Assembly: GCA_000827495.1 (NCBI GenBank)
Contig: KN817554.1
Span: 92,208-149,964, forward strand
Reading direction: 5' to 3'
Length of the DNA stretch: 57,757 nucleotides
From: Hypholoma sublateritium FD-334 SS-4
Lineage: Eukaryota > Basidiomycota > Agaricomycetes > Agaricales > Strophariaceae
Part shown: piece after piece, positions 35,311-46,011 of the stretch
Numbering within the stretch: position 1 is the first letter of the stretch
Layout of the letters: each line of letters begins with the position of its first letter
Made by a program: the position numbers and the translations under genes
The notes under the pieces: model-generated
Told to the model about the DNA's origin: nothing
Database searches by the model: none
What the model saw: only the letters and a program-made list of their open reading frames with translations

Positions 35311-36357
35311 ATGCCCCCAAGCGCCGCCGAAAGCTACCTCTCCGCCATCGCACCACCTGCTGAACTCCCGCCTTGTGTCCATGGCTATGACCATAGCTTT
35401 CGAGTATGCATGGGCTCACTGGCGTCAAACTCACATGAAATTGGGAGGCGCTATTCTTGGGTATGATCAATACTTTTACAAATTTTACTAAATTGATGCC
35501 ACTTACGCAGTGCCACGGAGGGAATCGTCGATGTGTGGGCAGCGACAAAGGCCCCATATTATCCGTTGCTGAGCGCGCCCTGTTGCGCCAAAAACTCAAT
35601 GAATTCAAAGAGCAATTGAAGACCGATAAGAAGGAGATCCAGGCTGCTGGAGGCCGTACTGCCGCGAAACGCAAGAGGGCTCGATCAATCGCCTATGATG
35701 AAGATCATTGTAAGTAATCTTTTTGTCTGGCGAAGACAATAACTGACTTGTCTCAATTACTGTTCAGCCGTCGTCGATGACGATGAGACCGGTAAGCCTT
35801 CTATTGTCTACTGGAAACAATTGCTCATGCAGTATGCAGTCAGCAACACTGACTCATCGCAAGATGAAATTATTAAAGTCCATATGTACTTCGGGGTAAG
35901 CGACCACATTCTATTAACGTCGGCAGTCAAACTTACTACTGCGTAGCCCGATACGATGTCATCGCATGACGGCACTGTTATCAATGGTTCATATTCGTTC
36001 AGGGAGGACACTCACTTTCGTGAACTCGGAAGCTGGCCTGAGACCCGTTGGTTAATGTTTGATGTTATACAGAAACGATGGATCGACATACCTGCACTTG
36101 CCAGAATCGAAGTCGGATCTGGACCTCTCGTCACCCGCTATAACGACCCCGAGGCTGATTTGACCACCTACGAGGGCTTGGACTGCCTTGTAGAAAAGGC
36201 ACTCGACGCATTTGCTATCGACAATGCCCACTCCCCATCTCGCGCGAGACATGTTCCCCAGAAGCAGGCTCTCCAAACGCCCGGCTCATCACAGACAACG
36301 GCTGGAACATCTTCGCCTGTTGCCTCTCTTTCCCGTAAACGCATACGTAGATACTAG
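35311..36357 (+). CDS. KDZ cargo: small protein with GRF-like zinc-finger start and ARIEV domain
   Basis: The start MPPSAAESYLSAIAPPAELP (35311) leads to CVHGYDH and, around the first intron, GRRYSW then CHGGNRRC. That spacing recalls a GRF-type zinc finger (C, HG, GRxFY, C), though one position is uncertain. A basic and helical middle follows (RQKLNEFKEQLKTDKKE; KRKRARS), then a small exon pair and KVHMYFG. The C-terminal domain has GSYSFREDTHFRELGSWPET and RWIDIPALARIEV, and the tail ends in a basic SRKRIRRY at the TAG at 36355-36357. The C-terminal domain is clearly related to the protein at 39801-40500 of the same element. The function of the domain is unknown; nuclear action is inferred from the basic clusters and element context. 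Confidence 0.65.
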
Positions 36358-36396
36358 TGTTAATTCCGAACGACGAAGATATCCATTCTATGTAGT

Positions 36397-39020
36397 CTAC
36401 GTGTACATATTTTTACGATAGCTCTCGCGAATGGCACTGACCAGATTTTTGTTTCGATCTTTATCTGTTTTTTGTTCGAAGACCGTGCATAAATGGTTTG
36501 CAGGCAAGTGGATGATGTTCTCCGTTAGCGCGAATGCCCCGTCGTTTGTGTTTTTGATTACCACCACCAATGCCACAATTGCGACCGAGTCTGTAAGTTG
36601 ATGGCCAATGCGGCGCACAAATTTACCGCAGTATTCTCCTTCGATAACGACAATTAACCCATGATCATGCTGGGGATTGGGATATTTGGGCGTGACCCAC
36701 TCAGGCTGCAGCATATGCGAAGTGGTGTGTTTTGTATAGCGTATGGACGGCCCACTATCGTGATATACCACATTCACCACCATTTGCTTGTTCTTGAATT
36801 GTCCTCCATTGACGATTGCTTGGAGGTCAATATTACATAGTGATCTTTTGAAGAAGATATGTGAAGAATCGTCTTCTGGCTGAGTAACGTCGGTGGCCAG
36901 TGTCACGGGCGGTGGAGTCTCAAGATGACCCATTGGCGATTTTGTTGAGGTATTCCAAGCAGGTGTGAAGTTGGAAAAATGAGGTATTGGCGTTGTCGAT
37001 GATGGATTCCATGCCGGAGTTGAGTTATCAGACGAAGTGTCCCGCCCCGGAGTTGAGCTCGCTGCGCCATGCATGGCGAATGAAACAAGGCTGCGCAATT
37101 CGGATTGATTTTTGGTGCAGTTTTTGTATGCACTTTCGAGCGGGAGTGAAGACCTGAGCAGTAGAGAATGTCAGTATTGCAATTCATAGTGTTATAGACA
37201 TCAACTCACGTTTCTTCGACGACGTCCTCGTAATCTACTGTGATCTTTTGGAATGGCGTATAGGCACTGAACCGGAGATATTGTAGCTCGAGTCGAATTC
37301 CGGATGGATTGGGCTGGTTGAAAAGAACACCGGCTACTTGGAAGCGGTCTCCTTTACGTGGGTGATGCGATTTAGTTATGATGACCTTCGCAGAGCACCA
37401 TGGATGTCGAGAAAACACTTTTGCAAATTTCTCAACATCATTCACTGACGGTGCCTGAACCATCTGGAAAGGCGCGCTCGATAACGCCAATGAATTCACA
37501 TGAAATTCGCGTGCCTGCAGAAAGTCATCAGCGACTAATCAGATATGATGAAATGAATACAAACATTGAAATGGTCCTGCGATTTGGTGGAATTGATCTC
37601 GATGGCTACTTTCGCCCATTGATCGTGCAACTCAATGACCCAACCCTCGTAACCTTTTTCGTTCCCAGCAGCAACTGTAACGTAGGCGCCCAGATGTATG
37701 ATCTTCCGAACCTCTTGCCATCCAAACATGAAAATGCCTTCGTCATCCACGTCGACTTCGACTTTCCGCTCCATAATTGCGTGTATAGCTCCCGTTTTCG
37801 AAGAACGCATGATGTTCACTCTGTCCCCAGGGTGAAAATGCCATTCAATTGGCATAGGTGTATCTGCAATATTGATTGAAGGATGTCCACTTGACAAGAA
37901 TTGGGATAGGAGGTGACCCGGGATGCCAAACGTGTGGGAAGTCATCGATTCATAAGTGAGCGACTTCATTACCAGGCCATGGACGATTCGGAGGCGACCA
38001 ATGGTGTACGAACCATCGCGACGAGGTTTCAGAGGTAAAGACGACGTCGAGGAGAATTGCGCTGCATCGAATAATTTTTGGGGGGTTGGTATCGTAGACA
38101 TTTTGCGTTTGCCTTTACAATCAGGGGAACGATAGGGAATTCGAGGGATCAGAAGGACTTCAGCGCCCCAATTATGAATGGATTGGACTAGTCCGCTGTC
38201 CCCTCTATATGTGCCCCGCGTGACTCGAATCCATTCGCCTTGAACCACTTTAGAATGCGCAGCTTTCAGGTTGAGTAGGTCGACGCGATCGGATATATCA
38301 ATGGGCGCTCGAACAACTGAGTCGTTTGAAACGATGACCCCGGGAGATAGACGAAGAAGATCCTGTAGATCTTTATTCATGGTGCATTCCAGGTAGACAT
38401 AACCGTGAACGTTGCCTGGCATGAATGCAGACAGGAGTCCGTGCTTTGGTTTTGCTGATACCAGTAGATACGCCACTAAAGTTTCTTCGATCCCTAACTG
38501 CAGCGTATGTAACCATCTGAAAACGTGGATGTAAAATGACAGGAACACATACACGACATTTCACCCTCCACATAGGGGGGTCATCGGCGCAGGGAAGGCG
38601 GGCAATTTCGTCCACACCCGCAATCGTTTCCATCGTCTTTTCGATTGACGTAGTGTACATGTCGTATGTCTTGGTACGAGTGCCCACCCTCCGCAATAAA
38701 TCCTCGTAGTATGAATCCATCAAGCTGTCGAATTCTTCAGGGCCCGAGAAAGGGACGGTGTCTTCGTTTACTACTGAGCCTTCGTCCATGTCATCCTGTA
38801 TGAAGCTCTCTGGAATGGGAGGGTGATCATGACTTGGCCGGCGACGAGCGTCAAACTGACGTACCTTGTAGTTCGGGGTCGTCTCCCTCCTCGTCGGAGT
38901 CCTCAGCCTCATCCACCATTGCCTCCATGTCAAGAAACGAGCGTACGAGGGGTTGCGGCTACGCCAAAAGTGAGTAGGAGTACGCATGCCCATGTATGCC
39001 GCGCGACATACGCGTTTCAT
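36397..39020 (-). CDS. KDZ cargo: Spt5-like transcription elongation factor (NGN, KOW, CTR)
   Basis: Spt5 with Spt4 forms DSIF, which clamps RNA polymerase II during elongation. Joining exons gives MKRPQPLVRSFLDMEAMVDE and an acidic run (EDSDEEGDD), the typical Spt5 N-terminus. The NGN domain spans an intron: MWRVKCR joins LGIEETLVAYLLVS, then LLSAFMPGNVHGYVYLE, DLQDLLRLSPGVI. KOW motifs follow: GEWIRVTRGTYRGDSGLVQS with VLLIPRI; FHPGDRVNIMRSSKTGAIHA; and LGAYVTVAAGNEKGYEGWVI. A Ser/Thr-Pro region has two TPAWN units (TPAWNPSS and TPAWNTSTK), like the fission-yeast Spt5 C-terminal repeat TPAWNSGSK. A last KOW-like segment, GLIVVIEGEYCGKFVRR, precedes the stop at 36397. The paralogue is shorter and more divergent than cellular Spt5 and has only two TPAWN units. 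It looks intact. A role in transcribing or silencing the element is inference. Confidence 0.8.
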
Positions 39021-39800
39021 TGCGGCCAACCTGGTGGCCAAGTAATCGTTAGTTCAGTCATCATTTATGCCTCTTTCCTGGCTCTTTCCGCGCTTATAAG
39101 TTCAATAATGATGCCTTATGACGGCGGTACGCATGCTCTGCTCATTCATATCTAGTCTTCACCCGTGCCCTCAGTCATTTTATTGTACATAGTATATATA
39201 TTGTATTTCTATCTACATTTAGTGTAATTGAACTCACCGGTGTCAAGTATATGTTACGAGCTATGCGCTAGAGCTCGTTTGAGCTTCAAGTTGGTGGTTC
39301 GAGGAAAGGGAGAAGGCGTGCGAAATCGGCTGATGAAAGCCTGATACGGGTCGGACTTCTCAAGTCGGATTCCGGCGAACATCGTACCCGATTTCCGGGT
39401 ATAATCACATCCGGTGAGCCGGGATCAGATTTCTAAAGTCAGACGTATGTATTCACGCACTCTTCAATTTTGCACGCCTTTCCTTCTGCTTCCACACCAC
39501 AACACGACATGGCCCTTCCCTTGCTCGCCGGGGCTTCCTCGCCGACACGCACATTATGATCGCTCTCGTCTTCGTCGTTCCTCTCCCTCAACGCCTCGGC
39601 ACTGCCACAGCCCTCCTCGTCGACGCAGAACACCTGCACCAGCCCCGTCTCTGTCATCAGCGTTCGCCGCACTACACGTCAAAAATATATGTGCATTTAT
39701 GATCATCCGTAAGTCTCCAAACAAGAATACAAGTCACTTCTAATACCAGAACTTGAGAATAGACACGAGCCGCACCCATCAGCCGCACCCATCATAACGG
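39021..39800. other. Intergenic spacer inside KDZ element
   Basis: No supported gene lies in this 780 bp between the Spt5-like start and the stop of the next minus-strand cargo gene. A TATATATA-type stretch at about 39190-39200 may belong to the Spt5-like promoter. Confidence 0.4.
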
Positions 39801-40500
39801 CTACTCAGTGTCACCCAACCTCCTCCGCTTGGTACTGTCTCGGGCGACGCGGACAGGGGAAGAACAGGCCTGCGAACGTCTGCGCTTTGCCCGACGAGGT
39901 GCGGTCGTGGCAGCACTCTCCGGGATCAAGTTCCTCGCGGGCGTAATTGGAAGTTCGGTGGGTATTTCGGTGTTGATTGTTGGTACGTTTGCCGCGTTCT
40001 CGGGGGCGGGTACGCGATACTGAGTTCGCAACTGCGAGGTTAGAGAGTCCATCGCCGGAAATTCGTCTGAATCGGTGGACATGCTGCTCTTCGCGCGGAA
40101 CATCAAGAACTCGTCGGGGCGGACCTCGATACGGGCGAATGTAGGTACGTCCACCCAACGCATCTGTTCTGCGTCATACATGGTGAATTGTACACTTGGC
40201 CAGACTATCTGGTTGCGTAGGGAGTGATCGCTCCGCAGAGAATAAAGTCCATTCGTGAGGGGCCCCGACGTCTCCCACCAAAGCTCGGGCTGAGAAGGTA
40301 TGGATTAGTTTTTTTGCTCCTGACAAGTTGATTAAACTCACCTTGTAGAAAACGTAGATTTTCACCATAGGAGACGTTGAGAGATCCAGTCCAGCGTCGC
40401 AACGGAGAGGATTGCGCAGCGCATCTTCAGTCCTTGGTATGCATATACCCTGGATCGGAGGCGGCGGCGTAATCTCTTTGCTATGTTCGCGGTCCGACAT
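39801..40500 (-). CDS. KDZ cargo: small ARIEV-domain protein, paralogue of 35311-36357
   Basis: The start MSDREHSKEITPPPP (40500) runs to MVKIYVFYK, where a GTGAGT donor begins a 50 bp intron. Joining gives PELWWETSGPLTNGLYSLRS, then MYDAEQMRWVDVPTFARIEV. This aligns with GSYSFREDTHFRELGSWPET and MFDVIQKRWIDIPALARIEV of the other cargo gene (shared G-Y-S-R-D, WP, RW-D-P, ARIEV). The tail is basic (PRRAKRRR, STKRRR), likely a nuclear localisation signal. The other paralogue's zinc-finger-like start is missing here. The family is unknown; shared cargo status suggests a job in transposition or regulation of the element. Confidence 0.65.
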
Positions 40501-40873
40501 GGTGTAGGCGTTTTCGCGAGGGAGGAGGTATTGTCGGAATCAACCGAGACTGGATGGAGGGGGCTCTGAATAAATACTGCGCGCAAGGCCTTGTGGACGC
40601 TTAGCTCAATTGTTGTTTATTGTATTTGAAGCACCATTTAAGCAAAATCCAAGGCCTGTCTGGCCAAAGCACTGGGGGGTGCCCCATTTTAGGAAGGTTG
40701 TTGCGTATATGGCCAATAAGAAATAAAGCAAGCAAGTAGTCCTTTTTGTGGCCTGGCCTGAGCCACTGACGCGATGTACCAACAATACAGGTATTCTTCG
40801 AGAGTGGCACAAGCTAAGCGCGAGCTCCTTTACCCCAATTTTATCTCAATCCAGTCGTACGTACGAACACACG
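40501..40873. promoter_or_regulatory. Divergent intergenic region upstream of KDZ transposase
   Basis: This 373 bp lies between divergent starts at 40500 (-) and 40874 (+). It likely holds both promoters. No named motif was identified. Confidence 0.4.
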
Positions 40874-43800
40874 ATGAGTAAAGCCCACCAACAGAGGCTG
40901 GCGAAATTGGAGAAGAAACATGGGCATCAAATCATCCGAGACAGCGACACTCGCTTCAGCAAGGATATCTTAGTAGCAGGTGCGTAATACCTATCTCAGT
41001 TTCGAAAACTCAATTAAAACAATTTGGTAGGTTCTCAGATGTCCGTCAAACAGGTGCCAATCCCTCTATATCGTGGCCTCGTACTCGCTGCGCCCTCAGA
41101 TAGCCCATCGATGGGGACACAAATAACCGAAGAAACTGGGCGTAAGAGCCAGACGCAGGTGCGTTGTTTCTTGTAGATATTGACTGCTCAATCTCATCTT
41201 CAATCTCATCTTACGTTGTACTTCAGGCGTCAGCTCAGCTACAACTTTTCATGGAACATCTCACATCAATCCAAGAGTACATCATCAGCCACGATGCTGA
41301 CATGTCGGTTGGAGAAGACTGTCCCTGCGGCCGACTCGATACAGGCGGAACTAGGACAAAGGCGACTATCAAATGCATGGATTGCTCATTGTCAGCCCCT
41401 GCATGCTCGTTGTGCTTTATCGACGAACACGTAGCCAGATACACGCACTGGGCAAACATTTGGAATGACGAAATTGGATGTTACACACGTCAAGACATTT
41501 CGTGCCTTGGATATGTTATCAATCTAGGTCATGGCGGCAGACCGTGCCCTGATACAATTCCCAATAGCGATATATTTTTCCATATCGTTGATACGAATGG
41601 TGTACACAATACCAAGATTCGGTTTTGTGGATGTCTACCCAAGCTTGACCGTGCATCCCAACTACTGAAGCACCAATTATTCCCCGCCACAATGTCTCGG
41701 CCCACAATGGCCTTCACGTTCCGATTAATGGATTTCTACAATGTTGTCCACGTCGAAGGCAAAATCTCGGCCTACGACTTCATTGGAAGCATTCGACGCA
41801 CGACGGACAATGTGTTTACTCATAATGTGACTGTAAGTATTCGTTGTATTTTTCTACCTTGGGAATCGTCACATCTGACCGTTACGCATAGGACCCGTAC
41901 CCCCAATTTCGTTTGGTCTCCCGCGTCTGGACCCTTTTGGCCAATTTGAAGCAACAGGGACATTATCACAACATCAACGAAGTGCTGACTCCTTTGGGAT
42001 CGCAGCGTGATTCGTTAGTTGTGGCATGTCCAGCATGCCCACAACCGATGATGAATATGGAACCGACATGGAGGGATACGCCCTGCCATCTACGGTAATT
42101 GCTATACGCTATACATCATGATGAGCCTAATTGCGTTTCTGTAGACATATTAATCAACACCAGTGGACAACTGACGGGAATTTCCACCTGAATAAATATA
42201 CCAAGAACACTGATCCGGACGACGTATCTATCTACGATGGTCGGGCCTATTTTCCTCCTGATAATCAATATCAGACGTATCTCAAAAAGTTCCCAAAGGA
42301 CAGTAAAGAGGTACTTGAGGTTTACCTGCATATACATCGTTACCTGACACACCGTTCCAATAGAAAGTCGTTTGCGACCACCTGAAGGCCCTGGAGAAGC
42401 AGCAGCGAAAGAAATTTAAGAACATGGATGTGACTGGTGTCGTCCAAGTCCAATGTAGTCATGTTCTTGTCAAGTCCACCGTCGATCTTCAACTGGGTGA
42501 AAGGTGCGAAGTACTTCTATATAATACTTGCCTTTGCTAATGTTTTTTAGATTTGCAAACACCGATTATGCCCTTGCTATGGCTATCCGTCAGCACAACA
42601 TAACTGAATTACTAGATGAATCCATGGATTTGAAAGAGTCCTACGACATAAATTGCGGGTTCAGTGTCAACGCTTCCTCTCGTTTTGATGCAAACTTTCC
42701 CGAGCTCGCCGCCGTAGTCAAGAAGATGTCTTGGTTGATACCGCTTGTGCATATCCAGAACCACAAGAACAATTGCATGTATCTTTTCTCTTCGTCGTAT
42801 TCCAAAGGAGCTGGTCATTTTCACGGAGAAACTGCTGAGATGGTATGGGCGGAATCGAATCAGTTAGGGGCTCAGACCCGTCAAATGAATGGTGGTCACC
42901 GACACGACACTATCATCAATGCGACGAGTGATTGGAATTGGAAGAAGATTGCGAATATGGGTATGCTCGAAACATTTAATATCGCCTTGAAATTTGTCTC
43001 ACCTTATATATCCAGCAAATGCTTTGATGAGTGACATCCACCGAGCCAAGGCTCTGTTCACAACCAAACGCGAGATCTTGAAATCTCTAACAGACCTATA
43101 TTCGGATCGTGTACCACTGTGGAACAAGGCTGATCGGACTGTCTGTCCGCCGAAAAGCGGCAAGGAGGTCCAATGTGTTTATCGACAGAAGTCGGAAAAA
43201 CGTTAGTGGTTTACTGGGTCAATTTACAACACAATCTCATTAGTTTATAGTTCCGTCGCAGTCTCGGGTCTATGAGTTGATGCTGGAAGATGATGATAGG
43301 CAAGAACAAGCTGAAGAGTACGGCAATTGGACGCTGTCGAGACAATCAAAGGCTGTTGTAGCCGGCCTCCTCACTTTGGGCTTCTCCATCCTTTCGATGC
43401 AGTAGGTAGTCTTTTTTTACGCTATTGTATCACAACATAATCCATCTTTAGGCGTCGTATACAGCTCAAATTGGAACAGCGCGGTAAAAATACAAAGCGA
43501 CAAGTCACCGACGCTGAACTGGCAAAAGAACGTGCACAACTCTCGTGTAAGATCCAGAAACTACGGGTCATCCAAAAGGATACCACCCCGCAGGTAGAAC
43601 CCTACGTTTTTGACCAGCATGTCAGAACGAAACTCCAGGACTTGCCGGAGCATGAAGTGCTCTACCTTCCGTCGGATTTCCTCGAAAACGATAGAATATC
43701 GCTAGGCTTGGTTGAAATGGGCGAAGATCAGCGGAAGCTTGCGGAAGGCGCAGCGAACGACGCCATTCTACGTGTACAGAAACTCGCAAAAGTCTTGTCC

Positions 43801-44829
43801 AATTCACGCTTAGCAAAGAAAGCCGATGGATCAGGCCAAGCGTACCAGACTCGGGCAACTGCAACAGAAACAGAGATCGTGTTCAAACTGGACCTAGCCA
43901 TAAAGGACTACAATGATCTACGACGACTCTTGATGAAGTTTGGGCTACCCGACAATGATTCTGTCTACAGGCCTTTGGCACTTGTCGACACGTTCCGTAA
44001 GCCAACCGCAACCAATCGAAACTTGGGTGACACCTATCGCAACGACGGACCTCTGTGGGCAGCTAATGCTGGTATCACTGCTGGTGCTCGACCTCCAACC
44101 GGGTCTCAAGTTTCTATGACATCACAAGTTGCAACGCAGACAACAAAACCTATGAAACGTAAGGATTTATCATTCACTGTAGACAAATATGTCACATTAA
44201 TCGCTTATCAGGTGGCGAAAACACTACTCAGCCACTACATCAGGCTAAGAAACGGAAAACAGACTCTGATAGCGCTGCGGGAACACGGAAGCATGCTCGA
44301 ATTGAAGGTAAGTGTAATACATCTGTCGCTATACCGTGTTCTTATCGAGAATATAGATGGGTGGATTTGGAGCTTCATGGGCCGTGCTCACATGTCAAGT
44401 CAAGATCTTCAGGATTATCTAGACGAAGGTATATGTCGCGTCCCTCTGTAATCAAATTCTTGGGTTTGACGTCTTGTTTATTCAGGTGATCGTGTTCAAT
44501 GGTTCCGAGCAGAGGCAGAAAAGGAACGATGGCAGGAAGAGTGGGAGATGCGGCAAGCTGACTACTTGCGCTGTGTTCGATACTTCAAGAAAATGGGTCA
44601 GGTATGGATGAGTCTAGTGTCTGATGTCCCTCGCGACGACTCCGTTCAACTGGGGATGAATGCATATGCTCGCAAGCAAGCAAGGATGTATACTGATATG
44701 AATGAGTATGCTGTCAAGCTGCTCATTGGTGAAGGTTACGGCCATCTGCTAGACGGTGAGAAACCACTTTATAGGCATTTGGATGAGGTCCGGGCTCTGC
44801 CAGAGAATGTACTATCATACAAGTCTTAG
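40874..44829 (+). CDS. KDZ-superfamily transposase
   Basis: The start MSKAHQQRLAKLEKKHG (40874) is followed by a Cys-rich zinc-chelating region, CPCGRLD, KCMDCSLSAPACSLCF and TRYTHWANIW-like residues. Then come LGYVINLGHGGRPC, the KDZ hallmark NGVHNTKIRFCGC, LKHQLFPATMSRPTMAFTFR and RRTTDNVFTHN. Further on are CPACPQP, TDGNFHLNKY, CSHVLVKSTVDLQLGERF with NTDYALA, and YDINCGFSVNASSRF with the W.IP.VH...H...C segment. GAGHFHGETAEMVWAESNQL and WNWKKIANM, typical RNase H-fold parts with the late acidic residue, follow. A long helical C-terminus ends LDEVRALPENVLSYKS (stop 44829). About ten introns interrupt it; joined frames are open, so the transposase may be functional. It excises and inserts the element by acting on the terminal repeats. 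Confidence 0.9.
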
Positions 44830-44879
44830 TGGTCTTTGAATAATCTACGTACAGAGTAGTTATATGCATAAATTAAAGA

Positions 44880-45011
44880 CTTTTTGCTTTCTTTAAAGAG
44901 GTGACTTGGGTGCTCCTTGAAGAATCCACTCCATTGTTTAAAGAAAATATTAATAAAGACCTTCTTTAATGTCTTTAACGCAATTTTTATTCAAAGACTA
45001 CACTGAAATTC
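44880..45011. repeat. Right-end subterminal CTTTAAAGA-type motifs
   Basis: Repeated CTTTAAAGA, CTTCAAAGA and TTAAAGAAAA variants lie just inside the right terminal repeat. They differ from the left-end GTTAAATAGT array although both share a TTTAA or TTAAA core. Confidence 0.65.
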
Positions 45012-45064
45012 TTCAAAGACCGTCTTGTATCCCGATACAAATTCCTTAAAGAAAGTCCCTATGG
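45012..45064. repeat. Right terminal inverted repeat of KDZ element
   Basis: Reading inward from the right end gives CCATAGGGACTTTCTTTAAG, then a 6 nt gap, GTATCGGGATAC, a 7 nt gap and TCTTTGAA, matching the left end in order. Confidence 0.9.
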
Positions 45065-45070
45065 ATTTAC

Positions 45071-45531
45071 GTCAGACGTCGGCATCTGTAGCACGCGCAA
45101 TGCACACTACGAGCAATAGCTTGCCGCAATATAGGCAGCAAACTGCACTTACCAGTCCCTACCTAGTCTGACAGAGAGCGGCAGTCAAAACCTAGAGCGC
45201 ATGACAGACAACGACCATGCGCGCTAGGGACTAGCTGCTGTTTATTATCAGCTGTTGCGCTATTTCCTCCTTTTTTACGACGCCAACTACAGAAACGTAG
45301 ACTGCCCTATGTGGTTACTTGGCTGTAATTTCCGCACCACCGGTCGCTGTATAGATGGGGCTCTGAGATAATCATATAATGAGATGTGCAAACCCAGTAT
45401 CAGCATAGATGACGCTGATTAATCTGCGAGAGGCAATCAAGAACTTTCCAGGGTTGGAGGAATACCGACTAATCCCTCTCAGGATATGCCTCGCGAAAAA
45501 AACCCTAAGAAAGACCCTAAGAAGATTGATT
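45071..45531. other. Right flank of KDZ element, no gene seen
   Basis: AGTCCCTA near 45160 and its inverse TAGGGACT near 45225 form a short inverted pair. No coding exon is supported. Confidence 0.35.
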
Positions 45532-45941
45532 TTATAAATCCGGACGCACCACGAACTCGACGAAGATCAGCTCCTTCATGTCGTCTACGCAGTCAAAGGG
45601 AGGGCAGAACTCCTCACGTCGTACAAGGTTAAATCCATTGGTGTTGACGTCCGGCGTCCGAAACAAGACGGCGCGCGCAAGCGGCACCGTCGTCGTTGCG
45701 TCCCTTGAGGGCGTGAAGCGCGCGCCGGCAACCTTCGCCTGCTCCGGGGGGAACAGTGAGTCGGAAAACACAGGTCGGCCTCACCATACGGTCGACGACC
45801 CACTTTTCGATAATCTCCTACCCGTAAGTCTCGCAGGCGGGGACATGTCCTACAAAGTAATGCTGTCTCAGCCAGCGTTTTACGTGTGTCATACAAAAGA
45901 GGCGTGGTGGTAGGCCTTAGGCTACGAAAGTGCTTTTCCAC
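45532..45941 (-). pseudogene. Small unrecognised protein gene with in-frame stop
   Basis: The protein-like reading QHYFVGHVPACETYG is followed by a TAG, then EIIEKWVVDRMVRPTCVF, and after a one-base frame change PPEQAKVAGARFTPSRDATT continuing to FVEFVVRPDL, which ends at 45532. The internal stop and frame change indicate decay. The family is not recognised. Confidence 0.45.
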
Positions 45942-46011
45942 TATTCAAGTTCAAAGGATGAATTTGACGTAAAAGTATGACATAAAGCTATTATAGAAGA
46001 GGTTCTGAAAG

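Larger units (their letters stand above)
32085..45070. mobile_element. Giant KDZ-superfamily DNA transposon, about 13 kb, with five genes
   Basis: Matching terminal inverted repeats begin CCATAGGGACTTTCTTTAAG at 32091 and, inverted, end at 45064. The similarity continues inward through GTAT-GGGATAC and TCTTTGAA blocks for about 54 bp. The 7-mer GTCAGAC lies just outside both ends (32078-32084 and 45071-45077), a likely target duplication, though the outermost element bases between it and the repeat are imperfect. Inside are a KDZ transposase (+), an Spt5-like factor (-), an HMG-like repeat protein (-), and two paralogous small proteins (+ and -). Kyakuja-Dileera-Zisupton elements of basidiomycetes are known to carry TET/JBP and HMG-like genes; no TET/JBP was found here. 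Confidence 0.88.
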
